DNA of 64,000 bases from Hymenobacter jeongseonensis (GCF_015694725.1 NZ_JADQDQ010000004.1:372001-436000), one strand, 5' to 3'. Positions 53,285-62,326 are shown, counted from the stretch's first letter. A program made the numbers and translations. The notes: generated by a model from the sequence alone, not told the origin.

Positions 53285-56200
53285 TCATACCTCCACCACT
53301 TCCCCCGTGCCGAAATAATAAATAAGCCCGCGTACTTCCGCGTACCCCAATTGCTCGAATAGGGTGGCGTAGTTCCGCAGCAAGCGCTGGTGTTTCTCTT
53401 GCGGCGGGGGAAGTCGGAAATCCATCAGTGTGACCCGGCCGCCCAGGCGGTGGTGTTCTTCGAGGGAGGGGGCGAGCACCACGCGGTCGGGCTTGTAGTC
53501 GCGCAGCTTCACGCCGCCCACCAAGATTTCGCGCTCCGTTTCCACGCTCAGGTTCGGGGCGAAGTAGGGGGCCAGGCGCGGGTCGCGCACCAGCGTTTCG
53601 AGGCTGGCTACTAACTCTGGCCGCTCGCGGGCACTGAGGATGCCCTCGGCCACGAGCTGGCTGGCAACCCGGCCTACATCAGCGGCCGTGAGCAGGCGGC
53701 GCAGGGCAAAGTGCAGCTTGCGGTTCCACTCGCCCTGGGCCTGCTGCTCGTCAAAATCGAAGAGGGCGGTGGCGTGGCGGCGCAGTTTCAGGCGGTCTTC
53801 CCAAGGCGCCGATTCCAGGTTGGTGAGCAGGAAGGCGGGCGCCGATTGCTGGGCGGCGCGCTGCAGTGCGGGCGTGCCTGCCGACAGAATATAGGAAACC
53901 TGGTCTTCCTGCCAGTGGCCACTATCGACAAGGTAGCCGTGGAGCAAATCCGATACATTGCGGGCCGCCGCGAGCAGTGCGATTTCTTCGCCGGGCTTCG
54001 TGCTTTTCTTGTCTTCGGGCCGCTTGCTGATGACGTAGAGGCGATGCCGGGGCCGGGTGAAGGCCACGTACAGCGTATTCAGCCCCTCGAGGAAGGTTTT
54101 CTCGCGTTCCTCGTCGTACTGCGCGCCCAGCGCCGTTTGCTGAATGCCTTTGTTGAGGCTCACCACCGCCACGTCGGGCATCCGCTCCATCGGTTTCTGG
54201 TCTGCTGCCAGGTGTCCCCAGAGCAGGGTGCCCCGGTGCGGTTCGAGGCTCCAGTCGGCGAATGGCACGATGACCACGCCGTACGCCAGCCCTTTGGCTT
54301 TGTGCACCGTGGTAATGGTGATGGCCTCGCGGCCGCCCGGCGCGTTGATGCTGATGCGGCCCTTGCGCTCCTCCCAATGCGCAAGGAAATTGCCCAGGTT
54401 GTTGCCAAATTTCAGGCTGTATTCCAGCGTTAAATCGAGGAAGCGAAACAGGTAGTCACTCTCCCCGTTGCGCCCTAGTAAGCCAAATAAATTCAGCAGG
54501 CGCTCGGCCAGCTCGTAAAGGCCCAGGTTGCCGGTTTCGGCTTCCTGCACGTCGTAGCCCAGGTCGCGCAGCTCGTCGAAAAATGAGGTGCCGCCCGCTG
54601 CATTCGCCACCGCGGCAATGTGTCGGGCCCGGGCCGGCGTAGGAGCCTGCCCGCGCACCACCTTGTCCACCAGCAGCAGGGCTTCGGCGCGCGCCAACGT
54701 GTTGGCGGGCTGGTGCAGCACCCGCAGAATGCCCACCAGCAGGTTCACTACCTCGGCAAATTCCAGCGCCAGCGAATCGGCCGAGATAATGGCGTAGCCC
54801 CGCTCTTTTAGGAACTTGGCAACGATTTTACTGGCGTAGCGCGTGCGGCACAGCACCGCGATGTCGGTCAGGGCGTAGCCGTCGCGCAGCGCCTGCTCCA
54901 CCAGTTGCAGCGTCAGGTAGCAGGTGCTCTCATCGTAGCTCAGTAGCGCCCCGGGCGCATGGCCCGGAAGGGGCGTAGTGATGTAGGTACCGGCGGCAGG
55001 GTCGTAAAGCAGGGCAGGGGCGTCCTTCTGAGTGAAAAGGAGCTCGACGTGGCCCTGCTGGTCGGCCCGCTGCGATTCGGGCACCTGCTGCCCAAAATGC
55101 GCGTCGTAAATTCCGGTCACCAGCCCCAGTGCCGCGTGCCGCTCGCTTACTGATTTGAAAAACGAGTTATTGAAGTCAATAATCTCGCGCGCCGACCGGT
55201 AATTTACCTGCAAGGCTTTCGACTCCAGCTTGCCGCGAAACGACTCGTAGCGTCCCCGCAGCAGCTCGCGCATCTCGGGTTCGCGCGCCCGCGCCGCCAA
55301 CGCTTCCGTGTTGCCTTGGTGCAGCCTCAGAATCTGCTCCATCTCGCCCCCGCGCCAGCGATAGATGGCCTGTTTGGCATCGCCCACCGCCAAGCTGCTG
55401 TGCCCCTTGGCCAGCGTGTTTTCCACCAGTGGCAGCAGGTTATTCCATTGCAAAACGGACGTGTCCTGAAATTCGTCAATCAGAATGTGTTCGTATTTCT
55501 CACCCAGCCGCTCGTACAAAAATGGCACCGGTTCCGTGAGCACAATGGTGGCAATTCGGCGGTTGAATTCTGAGATTAAAACAACGTTACGCTCCCGGCT
55601 TATTTGCTCTACTATTTTATTTAATTCACTCAGCAGCGAGGCGTGAAATAAATACGGTTGCATTGCCGCCAGTAATAGATAATTGGGCAAATAATCAGCG
55701 CGCAGTTTATCCAGCGTTGCCACCAGCGCCGTTAGCGGCTCCCGCACGGCATCCACGCGGGCTTTGTCGGCGGGCGATTTGATTTTTCCCCCGTGCCATT
55801 TGTCCTCGGCCAGGGTTTTGCGCACGTAGCTATTTGGCCCGGCATCGGCTTGTAGCAGCACCACGCCTTTCTGCACATACTGCCCAATGCCGCTTTTGCC
55901 ATAATACAGGTCGTCCACGCTCACGCCTGCCTGCTCGAGAATGGCCGCGCCCACCTCCTGTGTCTGCGCAAAGGCTGCCTCAATTTCCGCCCGCTGTGCC
56001 CGGATTTCCTTATCCAGTCGCCGAAAATCGGCCAGACTCAGCTTATCCAGCTGCGCCACAGCCTCCTGTACCGTCTCATTAAATAGCACCCGGCCAAACC
56101 CGGCCAACTCCTCCGGCAGGCGGCTCCAGCTTTTGCCCTCCTCGGCCTGGCCCAGCGCGTATTCCGCCAGCGTCTGCGAGAGCAGCTTGCTGTTGGGGTC

Positions 56201-56671
56201 GCGGTTCACCTTGTCCAGTAGCGCGGCCACGGCGCTTTGCAGCACCGCATCCGTATCTAGCTCCACCTCAAACGTGGCCGGCAAGCCCAATTCCCGGGTA
56301 AACGCCGTCACAATCCGCTGCACGAAGGAGTCAATCGTACTCACTCCAAAATCGGCATAATGGTACAATACCAACCGAAACGTGGCCGCCGCCCGCCGCT
56401 GCACCTCTGCCGCAGATAGGCCCAGCTCGTTGGCAACTTCGGCCAGCAGCGCATCGGGTTTGCCCTCTTTAGGGTAGGCAAAATTCCGCAGCGCATCCAC
56501 AATGCGGTGCTTCATTTCCCCCGCCGCATCGTTGGTAAACGTAATGGCCAGAATATGCTTGAAGTACTCAGGGGTTTCAGCCCCCAGCGCCAGCAGCAGG
56601 TATTCTTTGGTAAGTTGATACGTTTTACCGGAGCCGGCCGAAGAGGAGTAGATGCGGAAGGAGGGAGGCAT
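53285..56671 (-). CDS. RecB/AddA-like helicase with C-terminal nuclease-like domain
   Basis: 1128 residues. The UvrD/Rep superfamily 1 helicase motifs are present: Walker A SSSAGSGKTYQL, motif II HILIDEFQDTSVLQW, motif III GDAKQAIYRWRGG, motif IV VNYRSAREIIDF, and motif V/VI ITTVHKAKGLAYGVVIVP and NTLYVAFTRPRHRLYV. Near the C-terminus, LRDYKPDRVVL followed by VTLMDFRLPPPQEKHQRLLRNYATL has the shape of a RecB-type PD-(D/E)xK nuclease, but the usual DYK is DFR. It probably acts in double-strand-break repair. The AddB-like partner usually found next to it is not in the window. Confidence 0.9.
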   Translation of the reverse strand: MPPSFRIYSSSAGSGKTYQLTKEYLLLALGAETPEYFKHILAITFTNDAAGEMKHRIVDALRNFAYPKEGKPDALLAEVANELGLSAAEVQRRAAATFRLVLYHYADFGVSTIDSFVQRIVTAFTRELGLPATFEVELDTDAVLQSAVAALLDKVNRDPNSKLLSQTLAEYALGQAEEGKSWSRLPEELAGFGRVLFNETVQEAVAQLDKLSLADFRRLDKEIRAQRAEIEAAFAQTQEVGAAILEQAGVSVDDLYYGKSGIGQYVQKGVVLLQADAGPNSYVRKTLAEDKWHGGKIKSPADKARVDAVREPLTALVATLDKLRADYLPNYLLLAAMQPYLFHASLLSELNKIVEQISRERNVVLISEFNRRIATIVLTEPVPFLYERLGEKYEHILIDEFQDTSVLQWNNLLPLVENTLAKGHSSLAVGDAKQAIYRWRGGEMEQILRLHQGNTEALAARAREPEMRELLRGRYESFRGKLESKALQVNYRSAREIIDFNNSFFKSVSERHAALGLVTGIYDAHFGQQVPESQRADQQGHVELLFTQKDAPALLYDPAAGTYITTPLPGHAPGALLSYDESTCYLTLQLVEQALRDGYALTDIAVLCRTRYASKIVAKFLKERGYAIISADSLALEFAEVVNLLVGILRVLHQPANTLARAEALLLVDKVVRGQAPTPARARHIAAVANAAGGTSFFDELRDLGYDVQEAETGNLGLYELAERLLNLFGLLGRNGESDYLFRFLDLTLEYSLKFGNNLGNFLAHWEERKGRISINAPGGREAITITTVHKAKGLAYGVVIVPFADWSLEPHRGTLLWGHLAADQKPMERMPDVAVVSLNKGIQQTALGAQYDEEREKTFLEGLNTLYVAFTRPRHRLYVISKRPEDKKSTKPGEEIALLAAARNVSDLLHGYLVDSGHWQEDQVSYILSAGTPALQRAAQQSAPAFLLTNLESAPWEDRLKLRRHATALFDFDEQQAQGEWNRKLHFALRRLLTAADVGRVASQLVAEGILSARERPELVASLETLVRDPRLAPYFAPNLSVETEREILVGGVKLRDYKPDRVVLAPSLEEHHRLGGRVTLMDFRLPPPQEKHQRLLRNYATLFEQLGYAEVRGLIYYFGTGEVVEV

Positions 56672-56715
56672 GTATATTTGAGAAGGAGATTTTATAGAGC
56701 AATAAATATGGTGTA

Positions 56716-57144
56716 ATGCTTACAATACAAAGCAGTGATACGGTTGGCAGTCTACTTACAAAACGTGCGCTATTATTGGGTGCCGTTTTCCTTGCTCTGA
56801 CATTCCTGTTTCATAAGTATTCTGCAGTGCTGTTATCGTGTTATGTTGTGGCCTTTATTTTGATGTTTATCAGTGTTGCTGGTAGACGCCGTGTTACCAA
56901 GCTTAAAATTCAAGCTAAAAGGTTAGATGTTTATTTTGGGGGATTTTGGAAGACGGAAATAAAATCTTTTCAGTTGACAGAACTAAAAGGGCGTTTTTTG
57001 AACGCAAAAGCGTTTTGGGGAGAACAATATTCCATCTTGGAAATTGAGCAAAATGGCACTCCGATTTTCGCAGTCGAAACAAGGGAAGGTTTTGAGGAAG
57101 CGAAGCTTAAAACGCTTTTTTCGTTAATTAATTGGGTTGAGTAA
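56716..57144 (+). CDS. hypothetical small membrane protein
   Basis: 142 residues: two hydrophobic helices near the N-terminus (ALLLGAVFLALTFLF and AVLLSCYVVAFILMFISVA), then a soluble PH-like beta domain (TKLKIQAKRLDVYFGGFWKTEIKSFQLTELKG...YSILEIEQNGTPIFAVETREGFEEAKLKTLFSLIN). The composition is AT-rich like the hypothetical gene at 52703. Its last 21 bp overlap the end of the convergent thioesterase gene. Confidence 0.75.
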   Translation: MLTIQSSDTVGSLLTKRALLLGAVFLALTFLFHKYSAVLLSCYVVAFILMFISVAGRRRVTKLKIQAKRLDVYFGGFWKTEIKSFQLTELKGRFLNAKAFWGEQYSILEIEQNGTPIFAVETREGFEEAKLKTLFSLINWVE

Positions 57145-57558
57145 ATCAGATTCATTCTTCAGCCAACTCACCATCTCCGCCGTCACCCGCACCGGCCGGC
57201 CGCTCTTAGGGTCGAGCAGGACCCAAGTCGTTTCCGCCTCGCACAGCAGCACCCCATCACTGGCGCGGGAGAGGCGGGTGTAGCGCAGCGACGTGGCCCC
57301 GCTGGTTTCGCCCACCCAAGTGGTGGCCCGTAGTGTCTCGCCCGCGAAAGCCGATTGCAGGTAGCGAATACGGTGCTCGCGCACTACCCAGATAATCTGG
57401 TCGCGCAGCTCGGCCGGGCAGATGCTCAGCCAGTGCGCGCCGGCTACATCCTGCACCCAGCGCACGTATTCCACGTTATTGGCGTGGCCCAGCGCATCAA
57501 TGGCGCTTTCCGGAACTTGAAATTCTAGTGAAAAAGCGTGCGCGGAGGCATCAGTCAT
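57124..57558 (-). CDS. hot-dog thioesterase (4HBT/FadM-like)
   Basis: 144 residues. The active-site region IDALGHANNVEYVRWVQDVAGAHW corresponds to the 4HBT pattern (D-x-x-G-H-x-N-N), and the fold continues with VVREHRIRYLQSAFAGETLRATTWVGETSGATSLRYTRLSR and LCEAETTWVLLDPKSGRPVRVTAEM. It hydrolyses acyl-CoA; substrate length not predictable. Confidence 0.9.
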   Translation of the reverse strand: MTDASAHAFSLEFQVPESAIDALGHANNVEYVRWVQDVAGAHWLSICPAELRDQIIWVVREHRIRYLQSAFAGETLRATTWVGETSGATSLRYTRLSRASDGVLLCEAETTWVLLDPKSGRPVRVTAEMVSWLKNESDLLNPIN

Positions 57559-57620
57559 ACAGTATAGTAGAAAGAGGAGTAGGCAAAGGTCGGTACAGGT
57601 TGAAAAAAATAGCTATCGAC

Positions 57621-57650
57621 TTGGTCATTTGGAATTTCTGCCTATCTTTG
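57621..57650 (+). promoter_or_regulatory. promoter of the cold-shock gene
   Basis: TTG at 57621-57623, a 19-bp spacer and an exact TATCTTTG at 57643-57650. The predicted transcript has a 5' leader of about 60 nt, in which cold-shock mRNAs often carry structure. Confidence 0.65.
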
Positions 57651-57714
57651 ACGCAACCTAAGAAACCAAGCCACGGTGGCCCAAAAGCTTAGGGAAACCC
57701 ACAACACAACCACC

Positions 57715-57909
57715 ATGCCCACCGGAACGGTAAAATTCTTTAATGAGACCAAAGGCTTTGGTTTCATCAAAAACGACGAAACTGGCGAAGACATTTTCGT
57801 ACACATCAGCGACCTGCAAGTAAGCTCGATTCGCGAAAACGACAAAGTTCAATTTGAAGTAGCCCAAGGCAAAAAAGGCCCGAACGCTGTAAAAGTATCG
57901 CTGGTTTAG
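57715..57909 (+). CDS. cold-shock domain protein
   Basis: 64 residues from the ATG at 57715. RNP1 motif KGFGFIKND and RNP2 motif DIFVHISDL are intact, beginning MPTGTVKFFNETKGFGFI as in CspA-type proteins. It binds single-stranded RNA or DNA and resolves RNA structure at low temperature. An intrinsic terminator follows; the DEAD-box RNA helicase gene lies about 430 bp downstream. Confidence 0.95.
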   Translation: MPTGTVKFFNETKGFGFIKNDETGEDIFVHISDLQVSSIRENDKVQFEVAQGKKGPNAVKVSLV

Positions 57910-57931
57910 TCCTGCTTTAGCTTTGTATTAA

Positions 57932-57960
57932 GAAAGCCCGCCTTTGGTGGGCTTTTTTTT
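57932..57960 (+). terminator. intrinsic terminator of the cold-shock gene
   Basis: AAAGCCCGCC / GGTGGGCTTT with a TTT loop and a T8 run, 23 bp after the stop codon. Confidence 0.9.
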
Positions 57961-57984
57961 GTGCCTGTTTTTTTGGGGTCTATC

Positions 57985-58072
57985 TGTCATCCTGAGCGGA
58001 GCGAAGGACCTTATCACCGCTGCACGAAACCATTAGGACGTGATAAGGTCCTTCGCTCCACTCAGGATGACA
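57985..58072. repeat. REP-like intergenic palindrome, copy 6
   Basis: Arms of 33 bp (57985-58017 and 58040-58072) differ at very few positions: GTCATCCTGAGCGGAGCGAAGG on the left and CCTTCGCTCCACTCAGGATGAC on the right. It is the best-conserved copy and the same sub-type as copy 1. A degenerate right-half element of the other sub-type follows at about 58083-58113 (GATGCTTCGGCTACGCTCAT). Confidence 0.88.
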
Positions 58073-58154
58073 AACGAATCACGCGAGATGCTTCGGCTAC
58101 GCTCATCGTGAGGTATGTTTTTATTATTATCTAGGTTATCCAAAATAAAAATCC

Positions 58155-58341
58155 TACCTTTGCACCCGCATTTGAGGACGGCCCTAAGTCCGCGCAAGCC
58201 TAAGAGAGGCATAACGCATTGGCCGCATAGTTTTTTGGTTGTTTTTCCCGCCTGATTGTGACAAGGTAGAAGGAGGGGAAACGTCGCTGAGTACGGCTGT
58301 TTTCGGAGCGAGTCTCTTATCCCTTACCTTTTTCCACATTC
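58155..58341 (+). promoter_or_regulatory. promoter and long 5' leader of the DEAD-box helicase gene
   Basis: An exact -7 element TACCTTTG at 58155-58162, with no TTG at the expected -33 position. It implies a leader of about 170 nt before the ATG at 58342, containing small possible hairpins (GGAC...GTCC near 58175, GCCT...AGGC near 58198) and a GGAGGGG tract near 58272. Long leaders are typical of cold-regulated helicase genes. Confidence 0.55.
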
Positions 58342-60372
58342 ATGGAAGCTGAAAAAATTGTAGTTCGTTTTGACGAACTGAACCTCTCTGAGGAAGTACA
58401 ACGCGCCATCACCGAGATGGGCTACGAAGAAGCTTCGGCCATTCAGGCTGCTGCTATCCCCGTATTGCTCGCCGGCAAAGACGTTATCGGCCAGGCCCAG
58501 ACGGGTACCGGCAAAACCGCCGCTTTCTCCATTCCCGCCATTGATGGTGTGGACGCCGACAGCAAAGACGTACAGGTACTGGTGCTCTGCCCAACCCGCG
58601 AACTCGCGGTGCAGGTTTCGGGCGAAATCCAGAAGCTGGGCAAATACAAGCGCGGTTTGATGGTAGTTCCCATCTACGGCGGCAGCCCCTACGACCGTCA
58701 ACTCCGCGCTCTGGAGCGTGGTGTTCAGATTGTTATCGGTACCCCCGGCCGCATCATGGACCACATTGAGCGTGGCACCCTGAAGCTGGAGAACACCACC
58801 AAAATCATTCTGGATGAAGCTGACGAAATGCTCGACATGGGCTTCCGCGACGACATCGAGTTCATTCTGAGCAAGATGCCGAAAGAACGCCAGACGGTGT
58901 TCTTCTCGGCCACGATGAGCAAGCCCATCATGGAGCTTACCAAGAAGTACCAGCGCGACCCGCAGGTAGTGAAGGTGAACCACCAGACCATGACGGTGAC
59001 CAACATCGAGCAGAGCTACTACGAGGTGCGTGGTCCCCAGAAAAAGGACGTGCTGACCCGTTTGCTCGACATGTTCAACCTGAAGTCGACCATCGTTTTC
59101 GCCAACACCAAGCGCATGGTGGACGAAATCGTAGCTGATTTGCAAGCCAAAGGCTATTTCGCCGAAGGCCTGCACGGCGACATGGGCCAGCAGCAGCGCC
59201 AGAACACCCTCGACAAATTCCGCAAGTCGACCATCGAAGTACTGGTTGCTACCGACGTAGCCGCCCGTGGTATCGACGTAGACAACGTGGAAGCCGTAGT
59301 GAACTACGACCTGCCCGCCGACGAAGAATACTACGTACACCGCATCGGCCGCACGGGTCGCGCTGGCAAAAGTGGCAAAGCCTTCACGTTTGTGAGCGGC
59401 CGCGACATTTATAAGCTGCGCGACATCATGCGCTTTACCAAGGCCCAGATTAAACTGGAGCAGGTGCCGTCGTTTGCCGATGTATCGGAGGTGAAAACCA
59501 CGTTGTTCCTGAATCAAATCAAGGAAATCATCGAGAAGGGCAACCTCGAGAAATACGTGGGCCGCGTGCAGCGCCTGCTCGACCAGAGCGAAGAAATTAC
59601 CTCGCTCGACATCGCCGCAGCCCTGCTGAAGATGACGATGAAGGAGGACAAGAGTGCTCAGCAGAGCCTCGACGCCAGCAAGGCGGCCGGTACGGCCCGC
59701 CCCGGCTACACCCGCTTGTTCGTAACCATGGGCAAGAAGGACCGGATTCACCCCCGCGACATCGTGGACCTGATTTCGGAGTCGAGCAACCTGACCGGTG
59801 CCAAAGTGGGCGACATCGCCCTCTACGACAAGTTCAGCTTTGTGGAAGTACCCTCGGAGTATGCCAATGAGATTGTAGAGAAACTGGGCCGCACCAGCAT
59901 CCAAGGCACGCCCGTTAGCTTCAGCATTGCCACTCCAGTGCAGGAAGGCGCAGCTAAAGAAGAAGGTTTCAGCCGGACCGGTGGTTCGGGTGGTGGTCCC
60001 GGCGGCTTCGGTGGCGACCGCGAGCGTCGTCCTTTCAGCGGCGGCGAGCGTCGTGAAGGCGGCTACGGTGGTGGTTACAAAGGCGGCAACCGCGGTGGCA
60101 GCAGCTACGGTGGTGGCGAGCGCCGCGAAGGTGGCAGCGGCTACGGCGGTGGCTACAAAGGCAACCGCGACGGCGGCGACCGCCCCAGCTACGGCAACAA
60201 GCCGGCTTACGGCAACCGCGAAGGCGGCAGCAGCTACGGCAACAAGCCCAGCTACGGCGGCAACAAAGGCAGCTACGGCGACAAGCCCAGCTATGGCAAC
60301 AAGCCCAGCTACGGCACTCCTAAGGAATACGAAACGCCCCGCAAGCCCCGCAACGAAAGCTTCGACGAATAG
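58342..60372 (+). CDS. DEAD-box ATP-dependent RNA helicase
   Basis: 676 residues. Q motif FDELNLSEEVQRAITEMGYEEASAIQAAAIP, Walker A AQTGTGKT, DEAD motif ILDEADEMLDMGF, SAT motif FFSATMS, and in domain 2 TDVAARGIDVDNV and HRIGRTGR. A DbpA-type RNA-binding domain follows (YTRLFVTMGKKDRIHPRDIVDLI, about 450-535), then a Gly/Arg/Tyr-rich tail of about 120 residues with imperfect repeats (YGGGYKG, GGERREGG, KPSYGNK). It remodels structured RNA, probably in ribosome assembly or cold adaptation. The tail would strengthen non-specific RNA binding. Confidence 0.96.
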   Translation: MEAEKIVVRFDELNLSEEVQRAITEMGYEEASAIQAAAIPVLLAGKDVIGQAQTGTGKTAAFSIPAIDGVDADSKDVQVLVLCPTRELAVQVSGEIQKLGKYKRGLMVVPIYGGSPYDRQLRALERGVQIVIGTPGRIMDHIERGTLKLENTTKIILDEADEMLDMGFRDDIEFILSKMPKERQTVFFSATMSKPIMELTKKYQRDPQVVKVNHQTMTVTNIEQSYYEVRGPQKKDVLTRLLDMFNLKSTIVFANTKRMVDEIVADLQAKGYFAEGLHGDMGQQQRQNTLDKFRKSTIEVLVATDVAARGIDVDNVEAVVNYDLPADEEYYVHRIGRTGRAGKSGKAFTFVSGRDIYKLRDIMRFTKAQIKLEQVPSFADVSEVKTTLFLNQIKEIIEKGNLEKYVGRVQRLLDQSEEITSLDIAAALLKMTMKEDKSAQQSLDASKAAGTARPGYTRLFVTMGKKDRIHPRDIVDLISESSNLTGAKVGDIALYDKFSFVEVPSEYANEIVEKLGRTSIQGTPVSFSIATPVQEGAAKEEGFSRTGGSGGGPGGFGGDRERRPFSGGERREGGYGGGYKGGNRGGSSYGGGERREGGSGYGGGYKGNRDGGDRPSYGNKPAYGNREGGSSYGNKPSYGGNKGSYGDKPSYGNKPSYGTPKEYETPRKPRNESFDE

Positions 60373-60437
60373 TTATCCGATAATTGTCTGGGTTAACCAG
60401 TAGTGACTATTTAGGTGAAATTATGTTAGGTTAGAAA

Positions 60438-60472
60438 ACAAAAAAGCCGCTCAATTTGAGCGGCTTTTTTGT
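60438..60472. terminator. bidirectional intrinsic terminator
   Basis: AAAAAAGCCGCTCAA / TTGAGCGGCTTTTTT, nearly no loop, with A/T runs on both sides, between the convergent helicase and PA2169-like genes. Confidence 0.9.
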
Positions 60473-60495
60473 TGACCTTGAATGATTAAATCGAA

Positions 60496-60942
60496 TTACT
60501 TCGAAGAATCACGCAGGGCTTTGATGGTATTGTGAGCTTCTTGCACGCCTTGGTACTGCTTCTCAATTACCGACTTAACGGGCGTGGGCAGGTCCTGGGC
60601 TTTGAGCACAGTTTGGTACGCTTTCACGGCGTAGTCTTCGCCGCGCTCGCACTCGTTGAGTACGGCCTTATTGTCTTTGCTGGTCAGGGCCGATTTCAGG
60701 TCAATCCAAGCGCGGTGCACGGTGCCGGTTATGGAAGAAGACTCGTCGGGCTTCAGGTTCAGCTTGAACATCTGGTCCTCGATTTCGGTGATGTATTCCG
60801 AGCGCTGAGCGGCGTATTTCTTGAAGGTGTCTTTTAGACTAGAATCCTCCACGTCGGTCATGGCGTCGGCATAGCCCTTCTGGCCATCCTTGAGGGTTTC
60901 AACCAATTCGTTGAGCAGGGCTTGGGTTGCTTTGGCTTCCAT
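60496..60942 (-). CDS. PA2169-family four-helix-bundle protein (DUF2383)
   Basis: 148 residues, almost all helix: LLNELVETLKDGQKGYADAMTDV, LKDTFKKYAAQRSEYITEIEDQMFKL, GTVHRAWIDLKSALTSKDNKAVLNECERGEDYAVKAYQTVLK and SVIEKQYQGVQEAHNTIKALR. This order and the ERGED motif match the PA2169/DUF2383 ferritin-like family. These proteins are often stress-induced; a precise activity is not established. Confidence 0.9.
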   Translation of the reverse strand: MEAKATQALLNELVETLKDGQKGYADAMTDVEDSSLKDTFKKYAAQRSEYITEIEDQMFKLNLKPDESSSITGTVHRAWIDLKSALTSKDNKAVLNECERGEDYAVKAYQTVLKAQDLPTPVKSVIEKQYQGVQEAHNTIKALRDSSK

Positions 60943-61006
60943 TTGGAAAGGGAATAAGTAAAGTGAAAGATTTACTTAGATGTTTACTCCCTGTCTGCAG
61001 CGAAGG

Positions 61007-62281
61007 TTACACCTCGACCGCTAACGGGGCGGCGAGGGCGCGACCGGCGATAAAGCCGGTTGTCCAGGCCGCCTGGAAGTTGAACCCTCCCGTAATGCCA
61101 TCAATGTCGAGCACTTCGCCGGCAAAATATACACCTGGGACGCGCCGGCTCTGCATCGTTTTGAGGTCAACTTCATCGAGAGAAATACCGCCGCAGGTCA
61201 CGAATTCTTCCTTGTAAGTGGTTTTGCCGCGTACTGCCAGCGGCGAGCGCAACAGCAACTCCAGCAGGCGGTTCTGGGATTTAGCGGGCAAGTCACTCCA
61301 CTTGGTTTCGGTGCCAATGCCGGCTTGCTCGGTCAGGTTGCGCCACAAGCGCTGGGGCAAGCCAAATTGTGGGTTGGCGGCTACCGTCTTCTTGCCGTTT
61401 TCCTGTCGGAACTGCTGTAGCCACGTTCGTAGCGTGTCTTCGGTAAAAGCGGGAATCCAATTCACCAAGGCCGTTCCTACGTAGTCAAGCTCATGAAGCC
61501 GGCGCGCTCCCCAGGCCGAGAGCTTGAGCACCGCCGGGCCGCTCACGCCCCAGTGCGTGACAAGCAAGGGGCCTTCATACTGCAGCTTTTCGCCAGCCAA
61601 CACCACCCGGGCCTGGGGTACGCTCACGCCCATCAATTCGCTCAAGGGCGAATTGGGAACGTTGAAGGTGAACAACGAAGGCACCGGTTCGGCGATTGAG
61701 TGCCCAAGTTCGCGCAGCCAATCGTAGTTGGCGCTTTTGGGATTGCCGCCGGTGGCAACAAGCAAACGCGTGGCATATAGTACGCTACTAAACTGGGCCG
61801 CTCCGCTACCGCTGAGCTTCAGCTGAAACCCTCCTGTTGGCAATGGTTGAATTTCATCAACGTTGGTATTCGTGACGATGCGAACCCCGGCCTTACGAGC
61901 GGCCTCTTCCAGGGCTTTGGCAATGGTTTCGCTGGAGTCGGTGGTGGGGAATATACGGCCGTCGGCCTCGGTCTTCAGCTGCACCCCGCGTTTGGCAAAC
62001 CAGGCAATGGTTTCGGTTACTCCAAACTGCTGAAAAGCGGCTTTCAGCTGCTTGTTGCCACGTGGGTAGTGGGCTACCAGTTGCGCCGGCGTCTCGCAGG
62101 CATGGGTCACGTTGCACCTTCCACCGCCCGAAATGCGGACCTTGCCGAGCAGCTTGCCCGTCTTCTCCAGTAATACAACTTGGGTTTGAGGGTTCGCTTC
62201 GGCGCAGGCAATGGCTCCAAAAAAACCAGCTGCACCGCCGCCAAGCACGGCTACAAGGGGTTGGGATGCATCAATTTTCAC
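61007..62281 (-). CDS. HI0933-family NAD(P)/FAD-dependent flavoprotein
   Basis: 424 residues from a GTG start at 62281; the FAD-binding GGGAAGFFGAI near the N-terminus leaves little room for a later start. LLGKVRISGGGRCNVTHAC and LLVATGGNPKS are diagnostic of the HI0933/BaiN family, with VTHWGVSGPAVLKLSAWGARRL and, at the C-terminus, CGGISLDEVDLKTMQSRRVPGVYFAGEVLDIDGITGGFNFQAAWTTG. Some family members reduce steroid or bile-acid-like substrates; the substrate here is unknown. A -7 promoter element abuts the start codon. Confidence 0.92.
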   Translation of the reverse strand: MKIDASQPLVAVLGGGAAGFFGAIACAEANPQTQVVLLEKTGKLLGKVRISGGGRCNVTHACETPAQLVAHYPRGNKQLKAAFQQFGVTETIAWFAKRGVQLKTEADGRIFPTTDSSETIAKALEEAARKAGVRIVTNTNVDEIQPLPTGGFQLKLSGSGAAQFSSVLYATRLLVATGGNPKSANYDWLRELGHSIAEPVPSLFTFNVPNSPLSELMGVSVPQARVVLAGEKLQYEGPLLVTHWGVSGPAVLKLSAWGARRLHELDYVGTALVNWIPAFTEDTLRTWLQQFRQENGKKTVAANPQFGLPQRLWRNLTEQAGIGTETKWSDLPAKSQNRLLELLLRSPLAVRGKTTYKEEFVTCGGISLDEVDLKTMQSRRVPGVYFAGEVLDIDGITGGFNFQAAWTTGFIAGRALAAPLAVEV

Positions 62282-62285
62282 CAGG

Positions 62286-62293
62286 CAAAGGTA
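62286..62293 (-). promoter_or_regulatory. -7 element directly before the flavoprotein start codon
   Basis: Minus-strand TACCTTTG, an exact TAnnTTTG match, ends 4 bp before the GTG start codon. The transcript would begin at or within a few bases of the start codon. Confidence 0.5.
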
Positions 62294-62326
62294 CGGCTGC
62301 GCAATCAGGCAGATGGTAAACGAATG

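Noticed and set aside
51117..57558. Possible anti-phage defence island (LRR kinase, helicase-nuclease, orphan membrane genes)
   Set aside because: No known defence signature, mobile element or toxin-like gene is present, and housekeeping genes are interspersed; the RecB-like protein is a standard repair component.
58324..59904. 526-codon antisense frame across the DEAD-box helicase
   Set aside because: A shadow of the helicase; it also begins and ends without any promoter-like or family-like features.
59927..60403. Ala/Thr/Val-rich frame over the end of the helicase gene
   Set aside because: It is the Gly/Arg/Tyr repeat tail read in a different frame.
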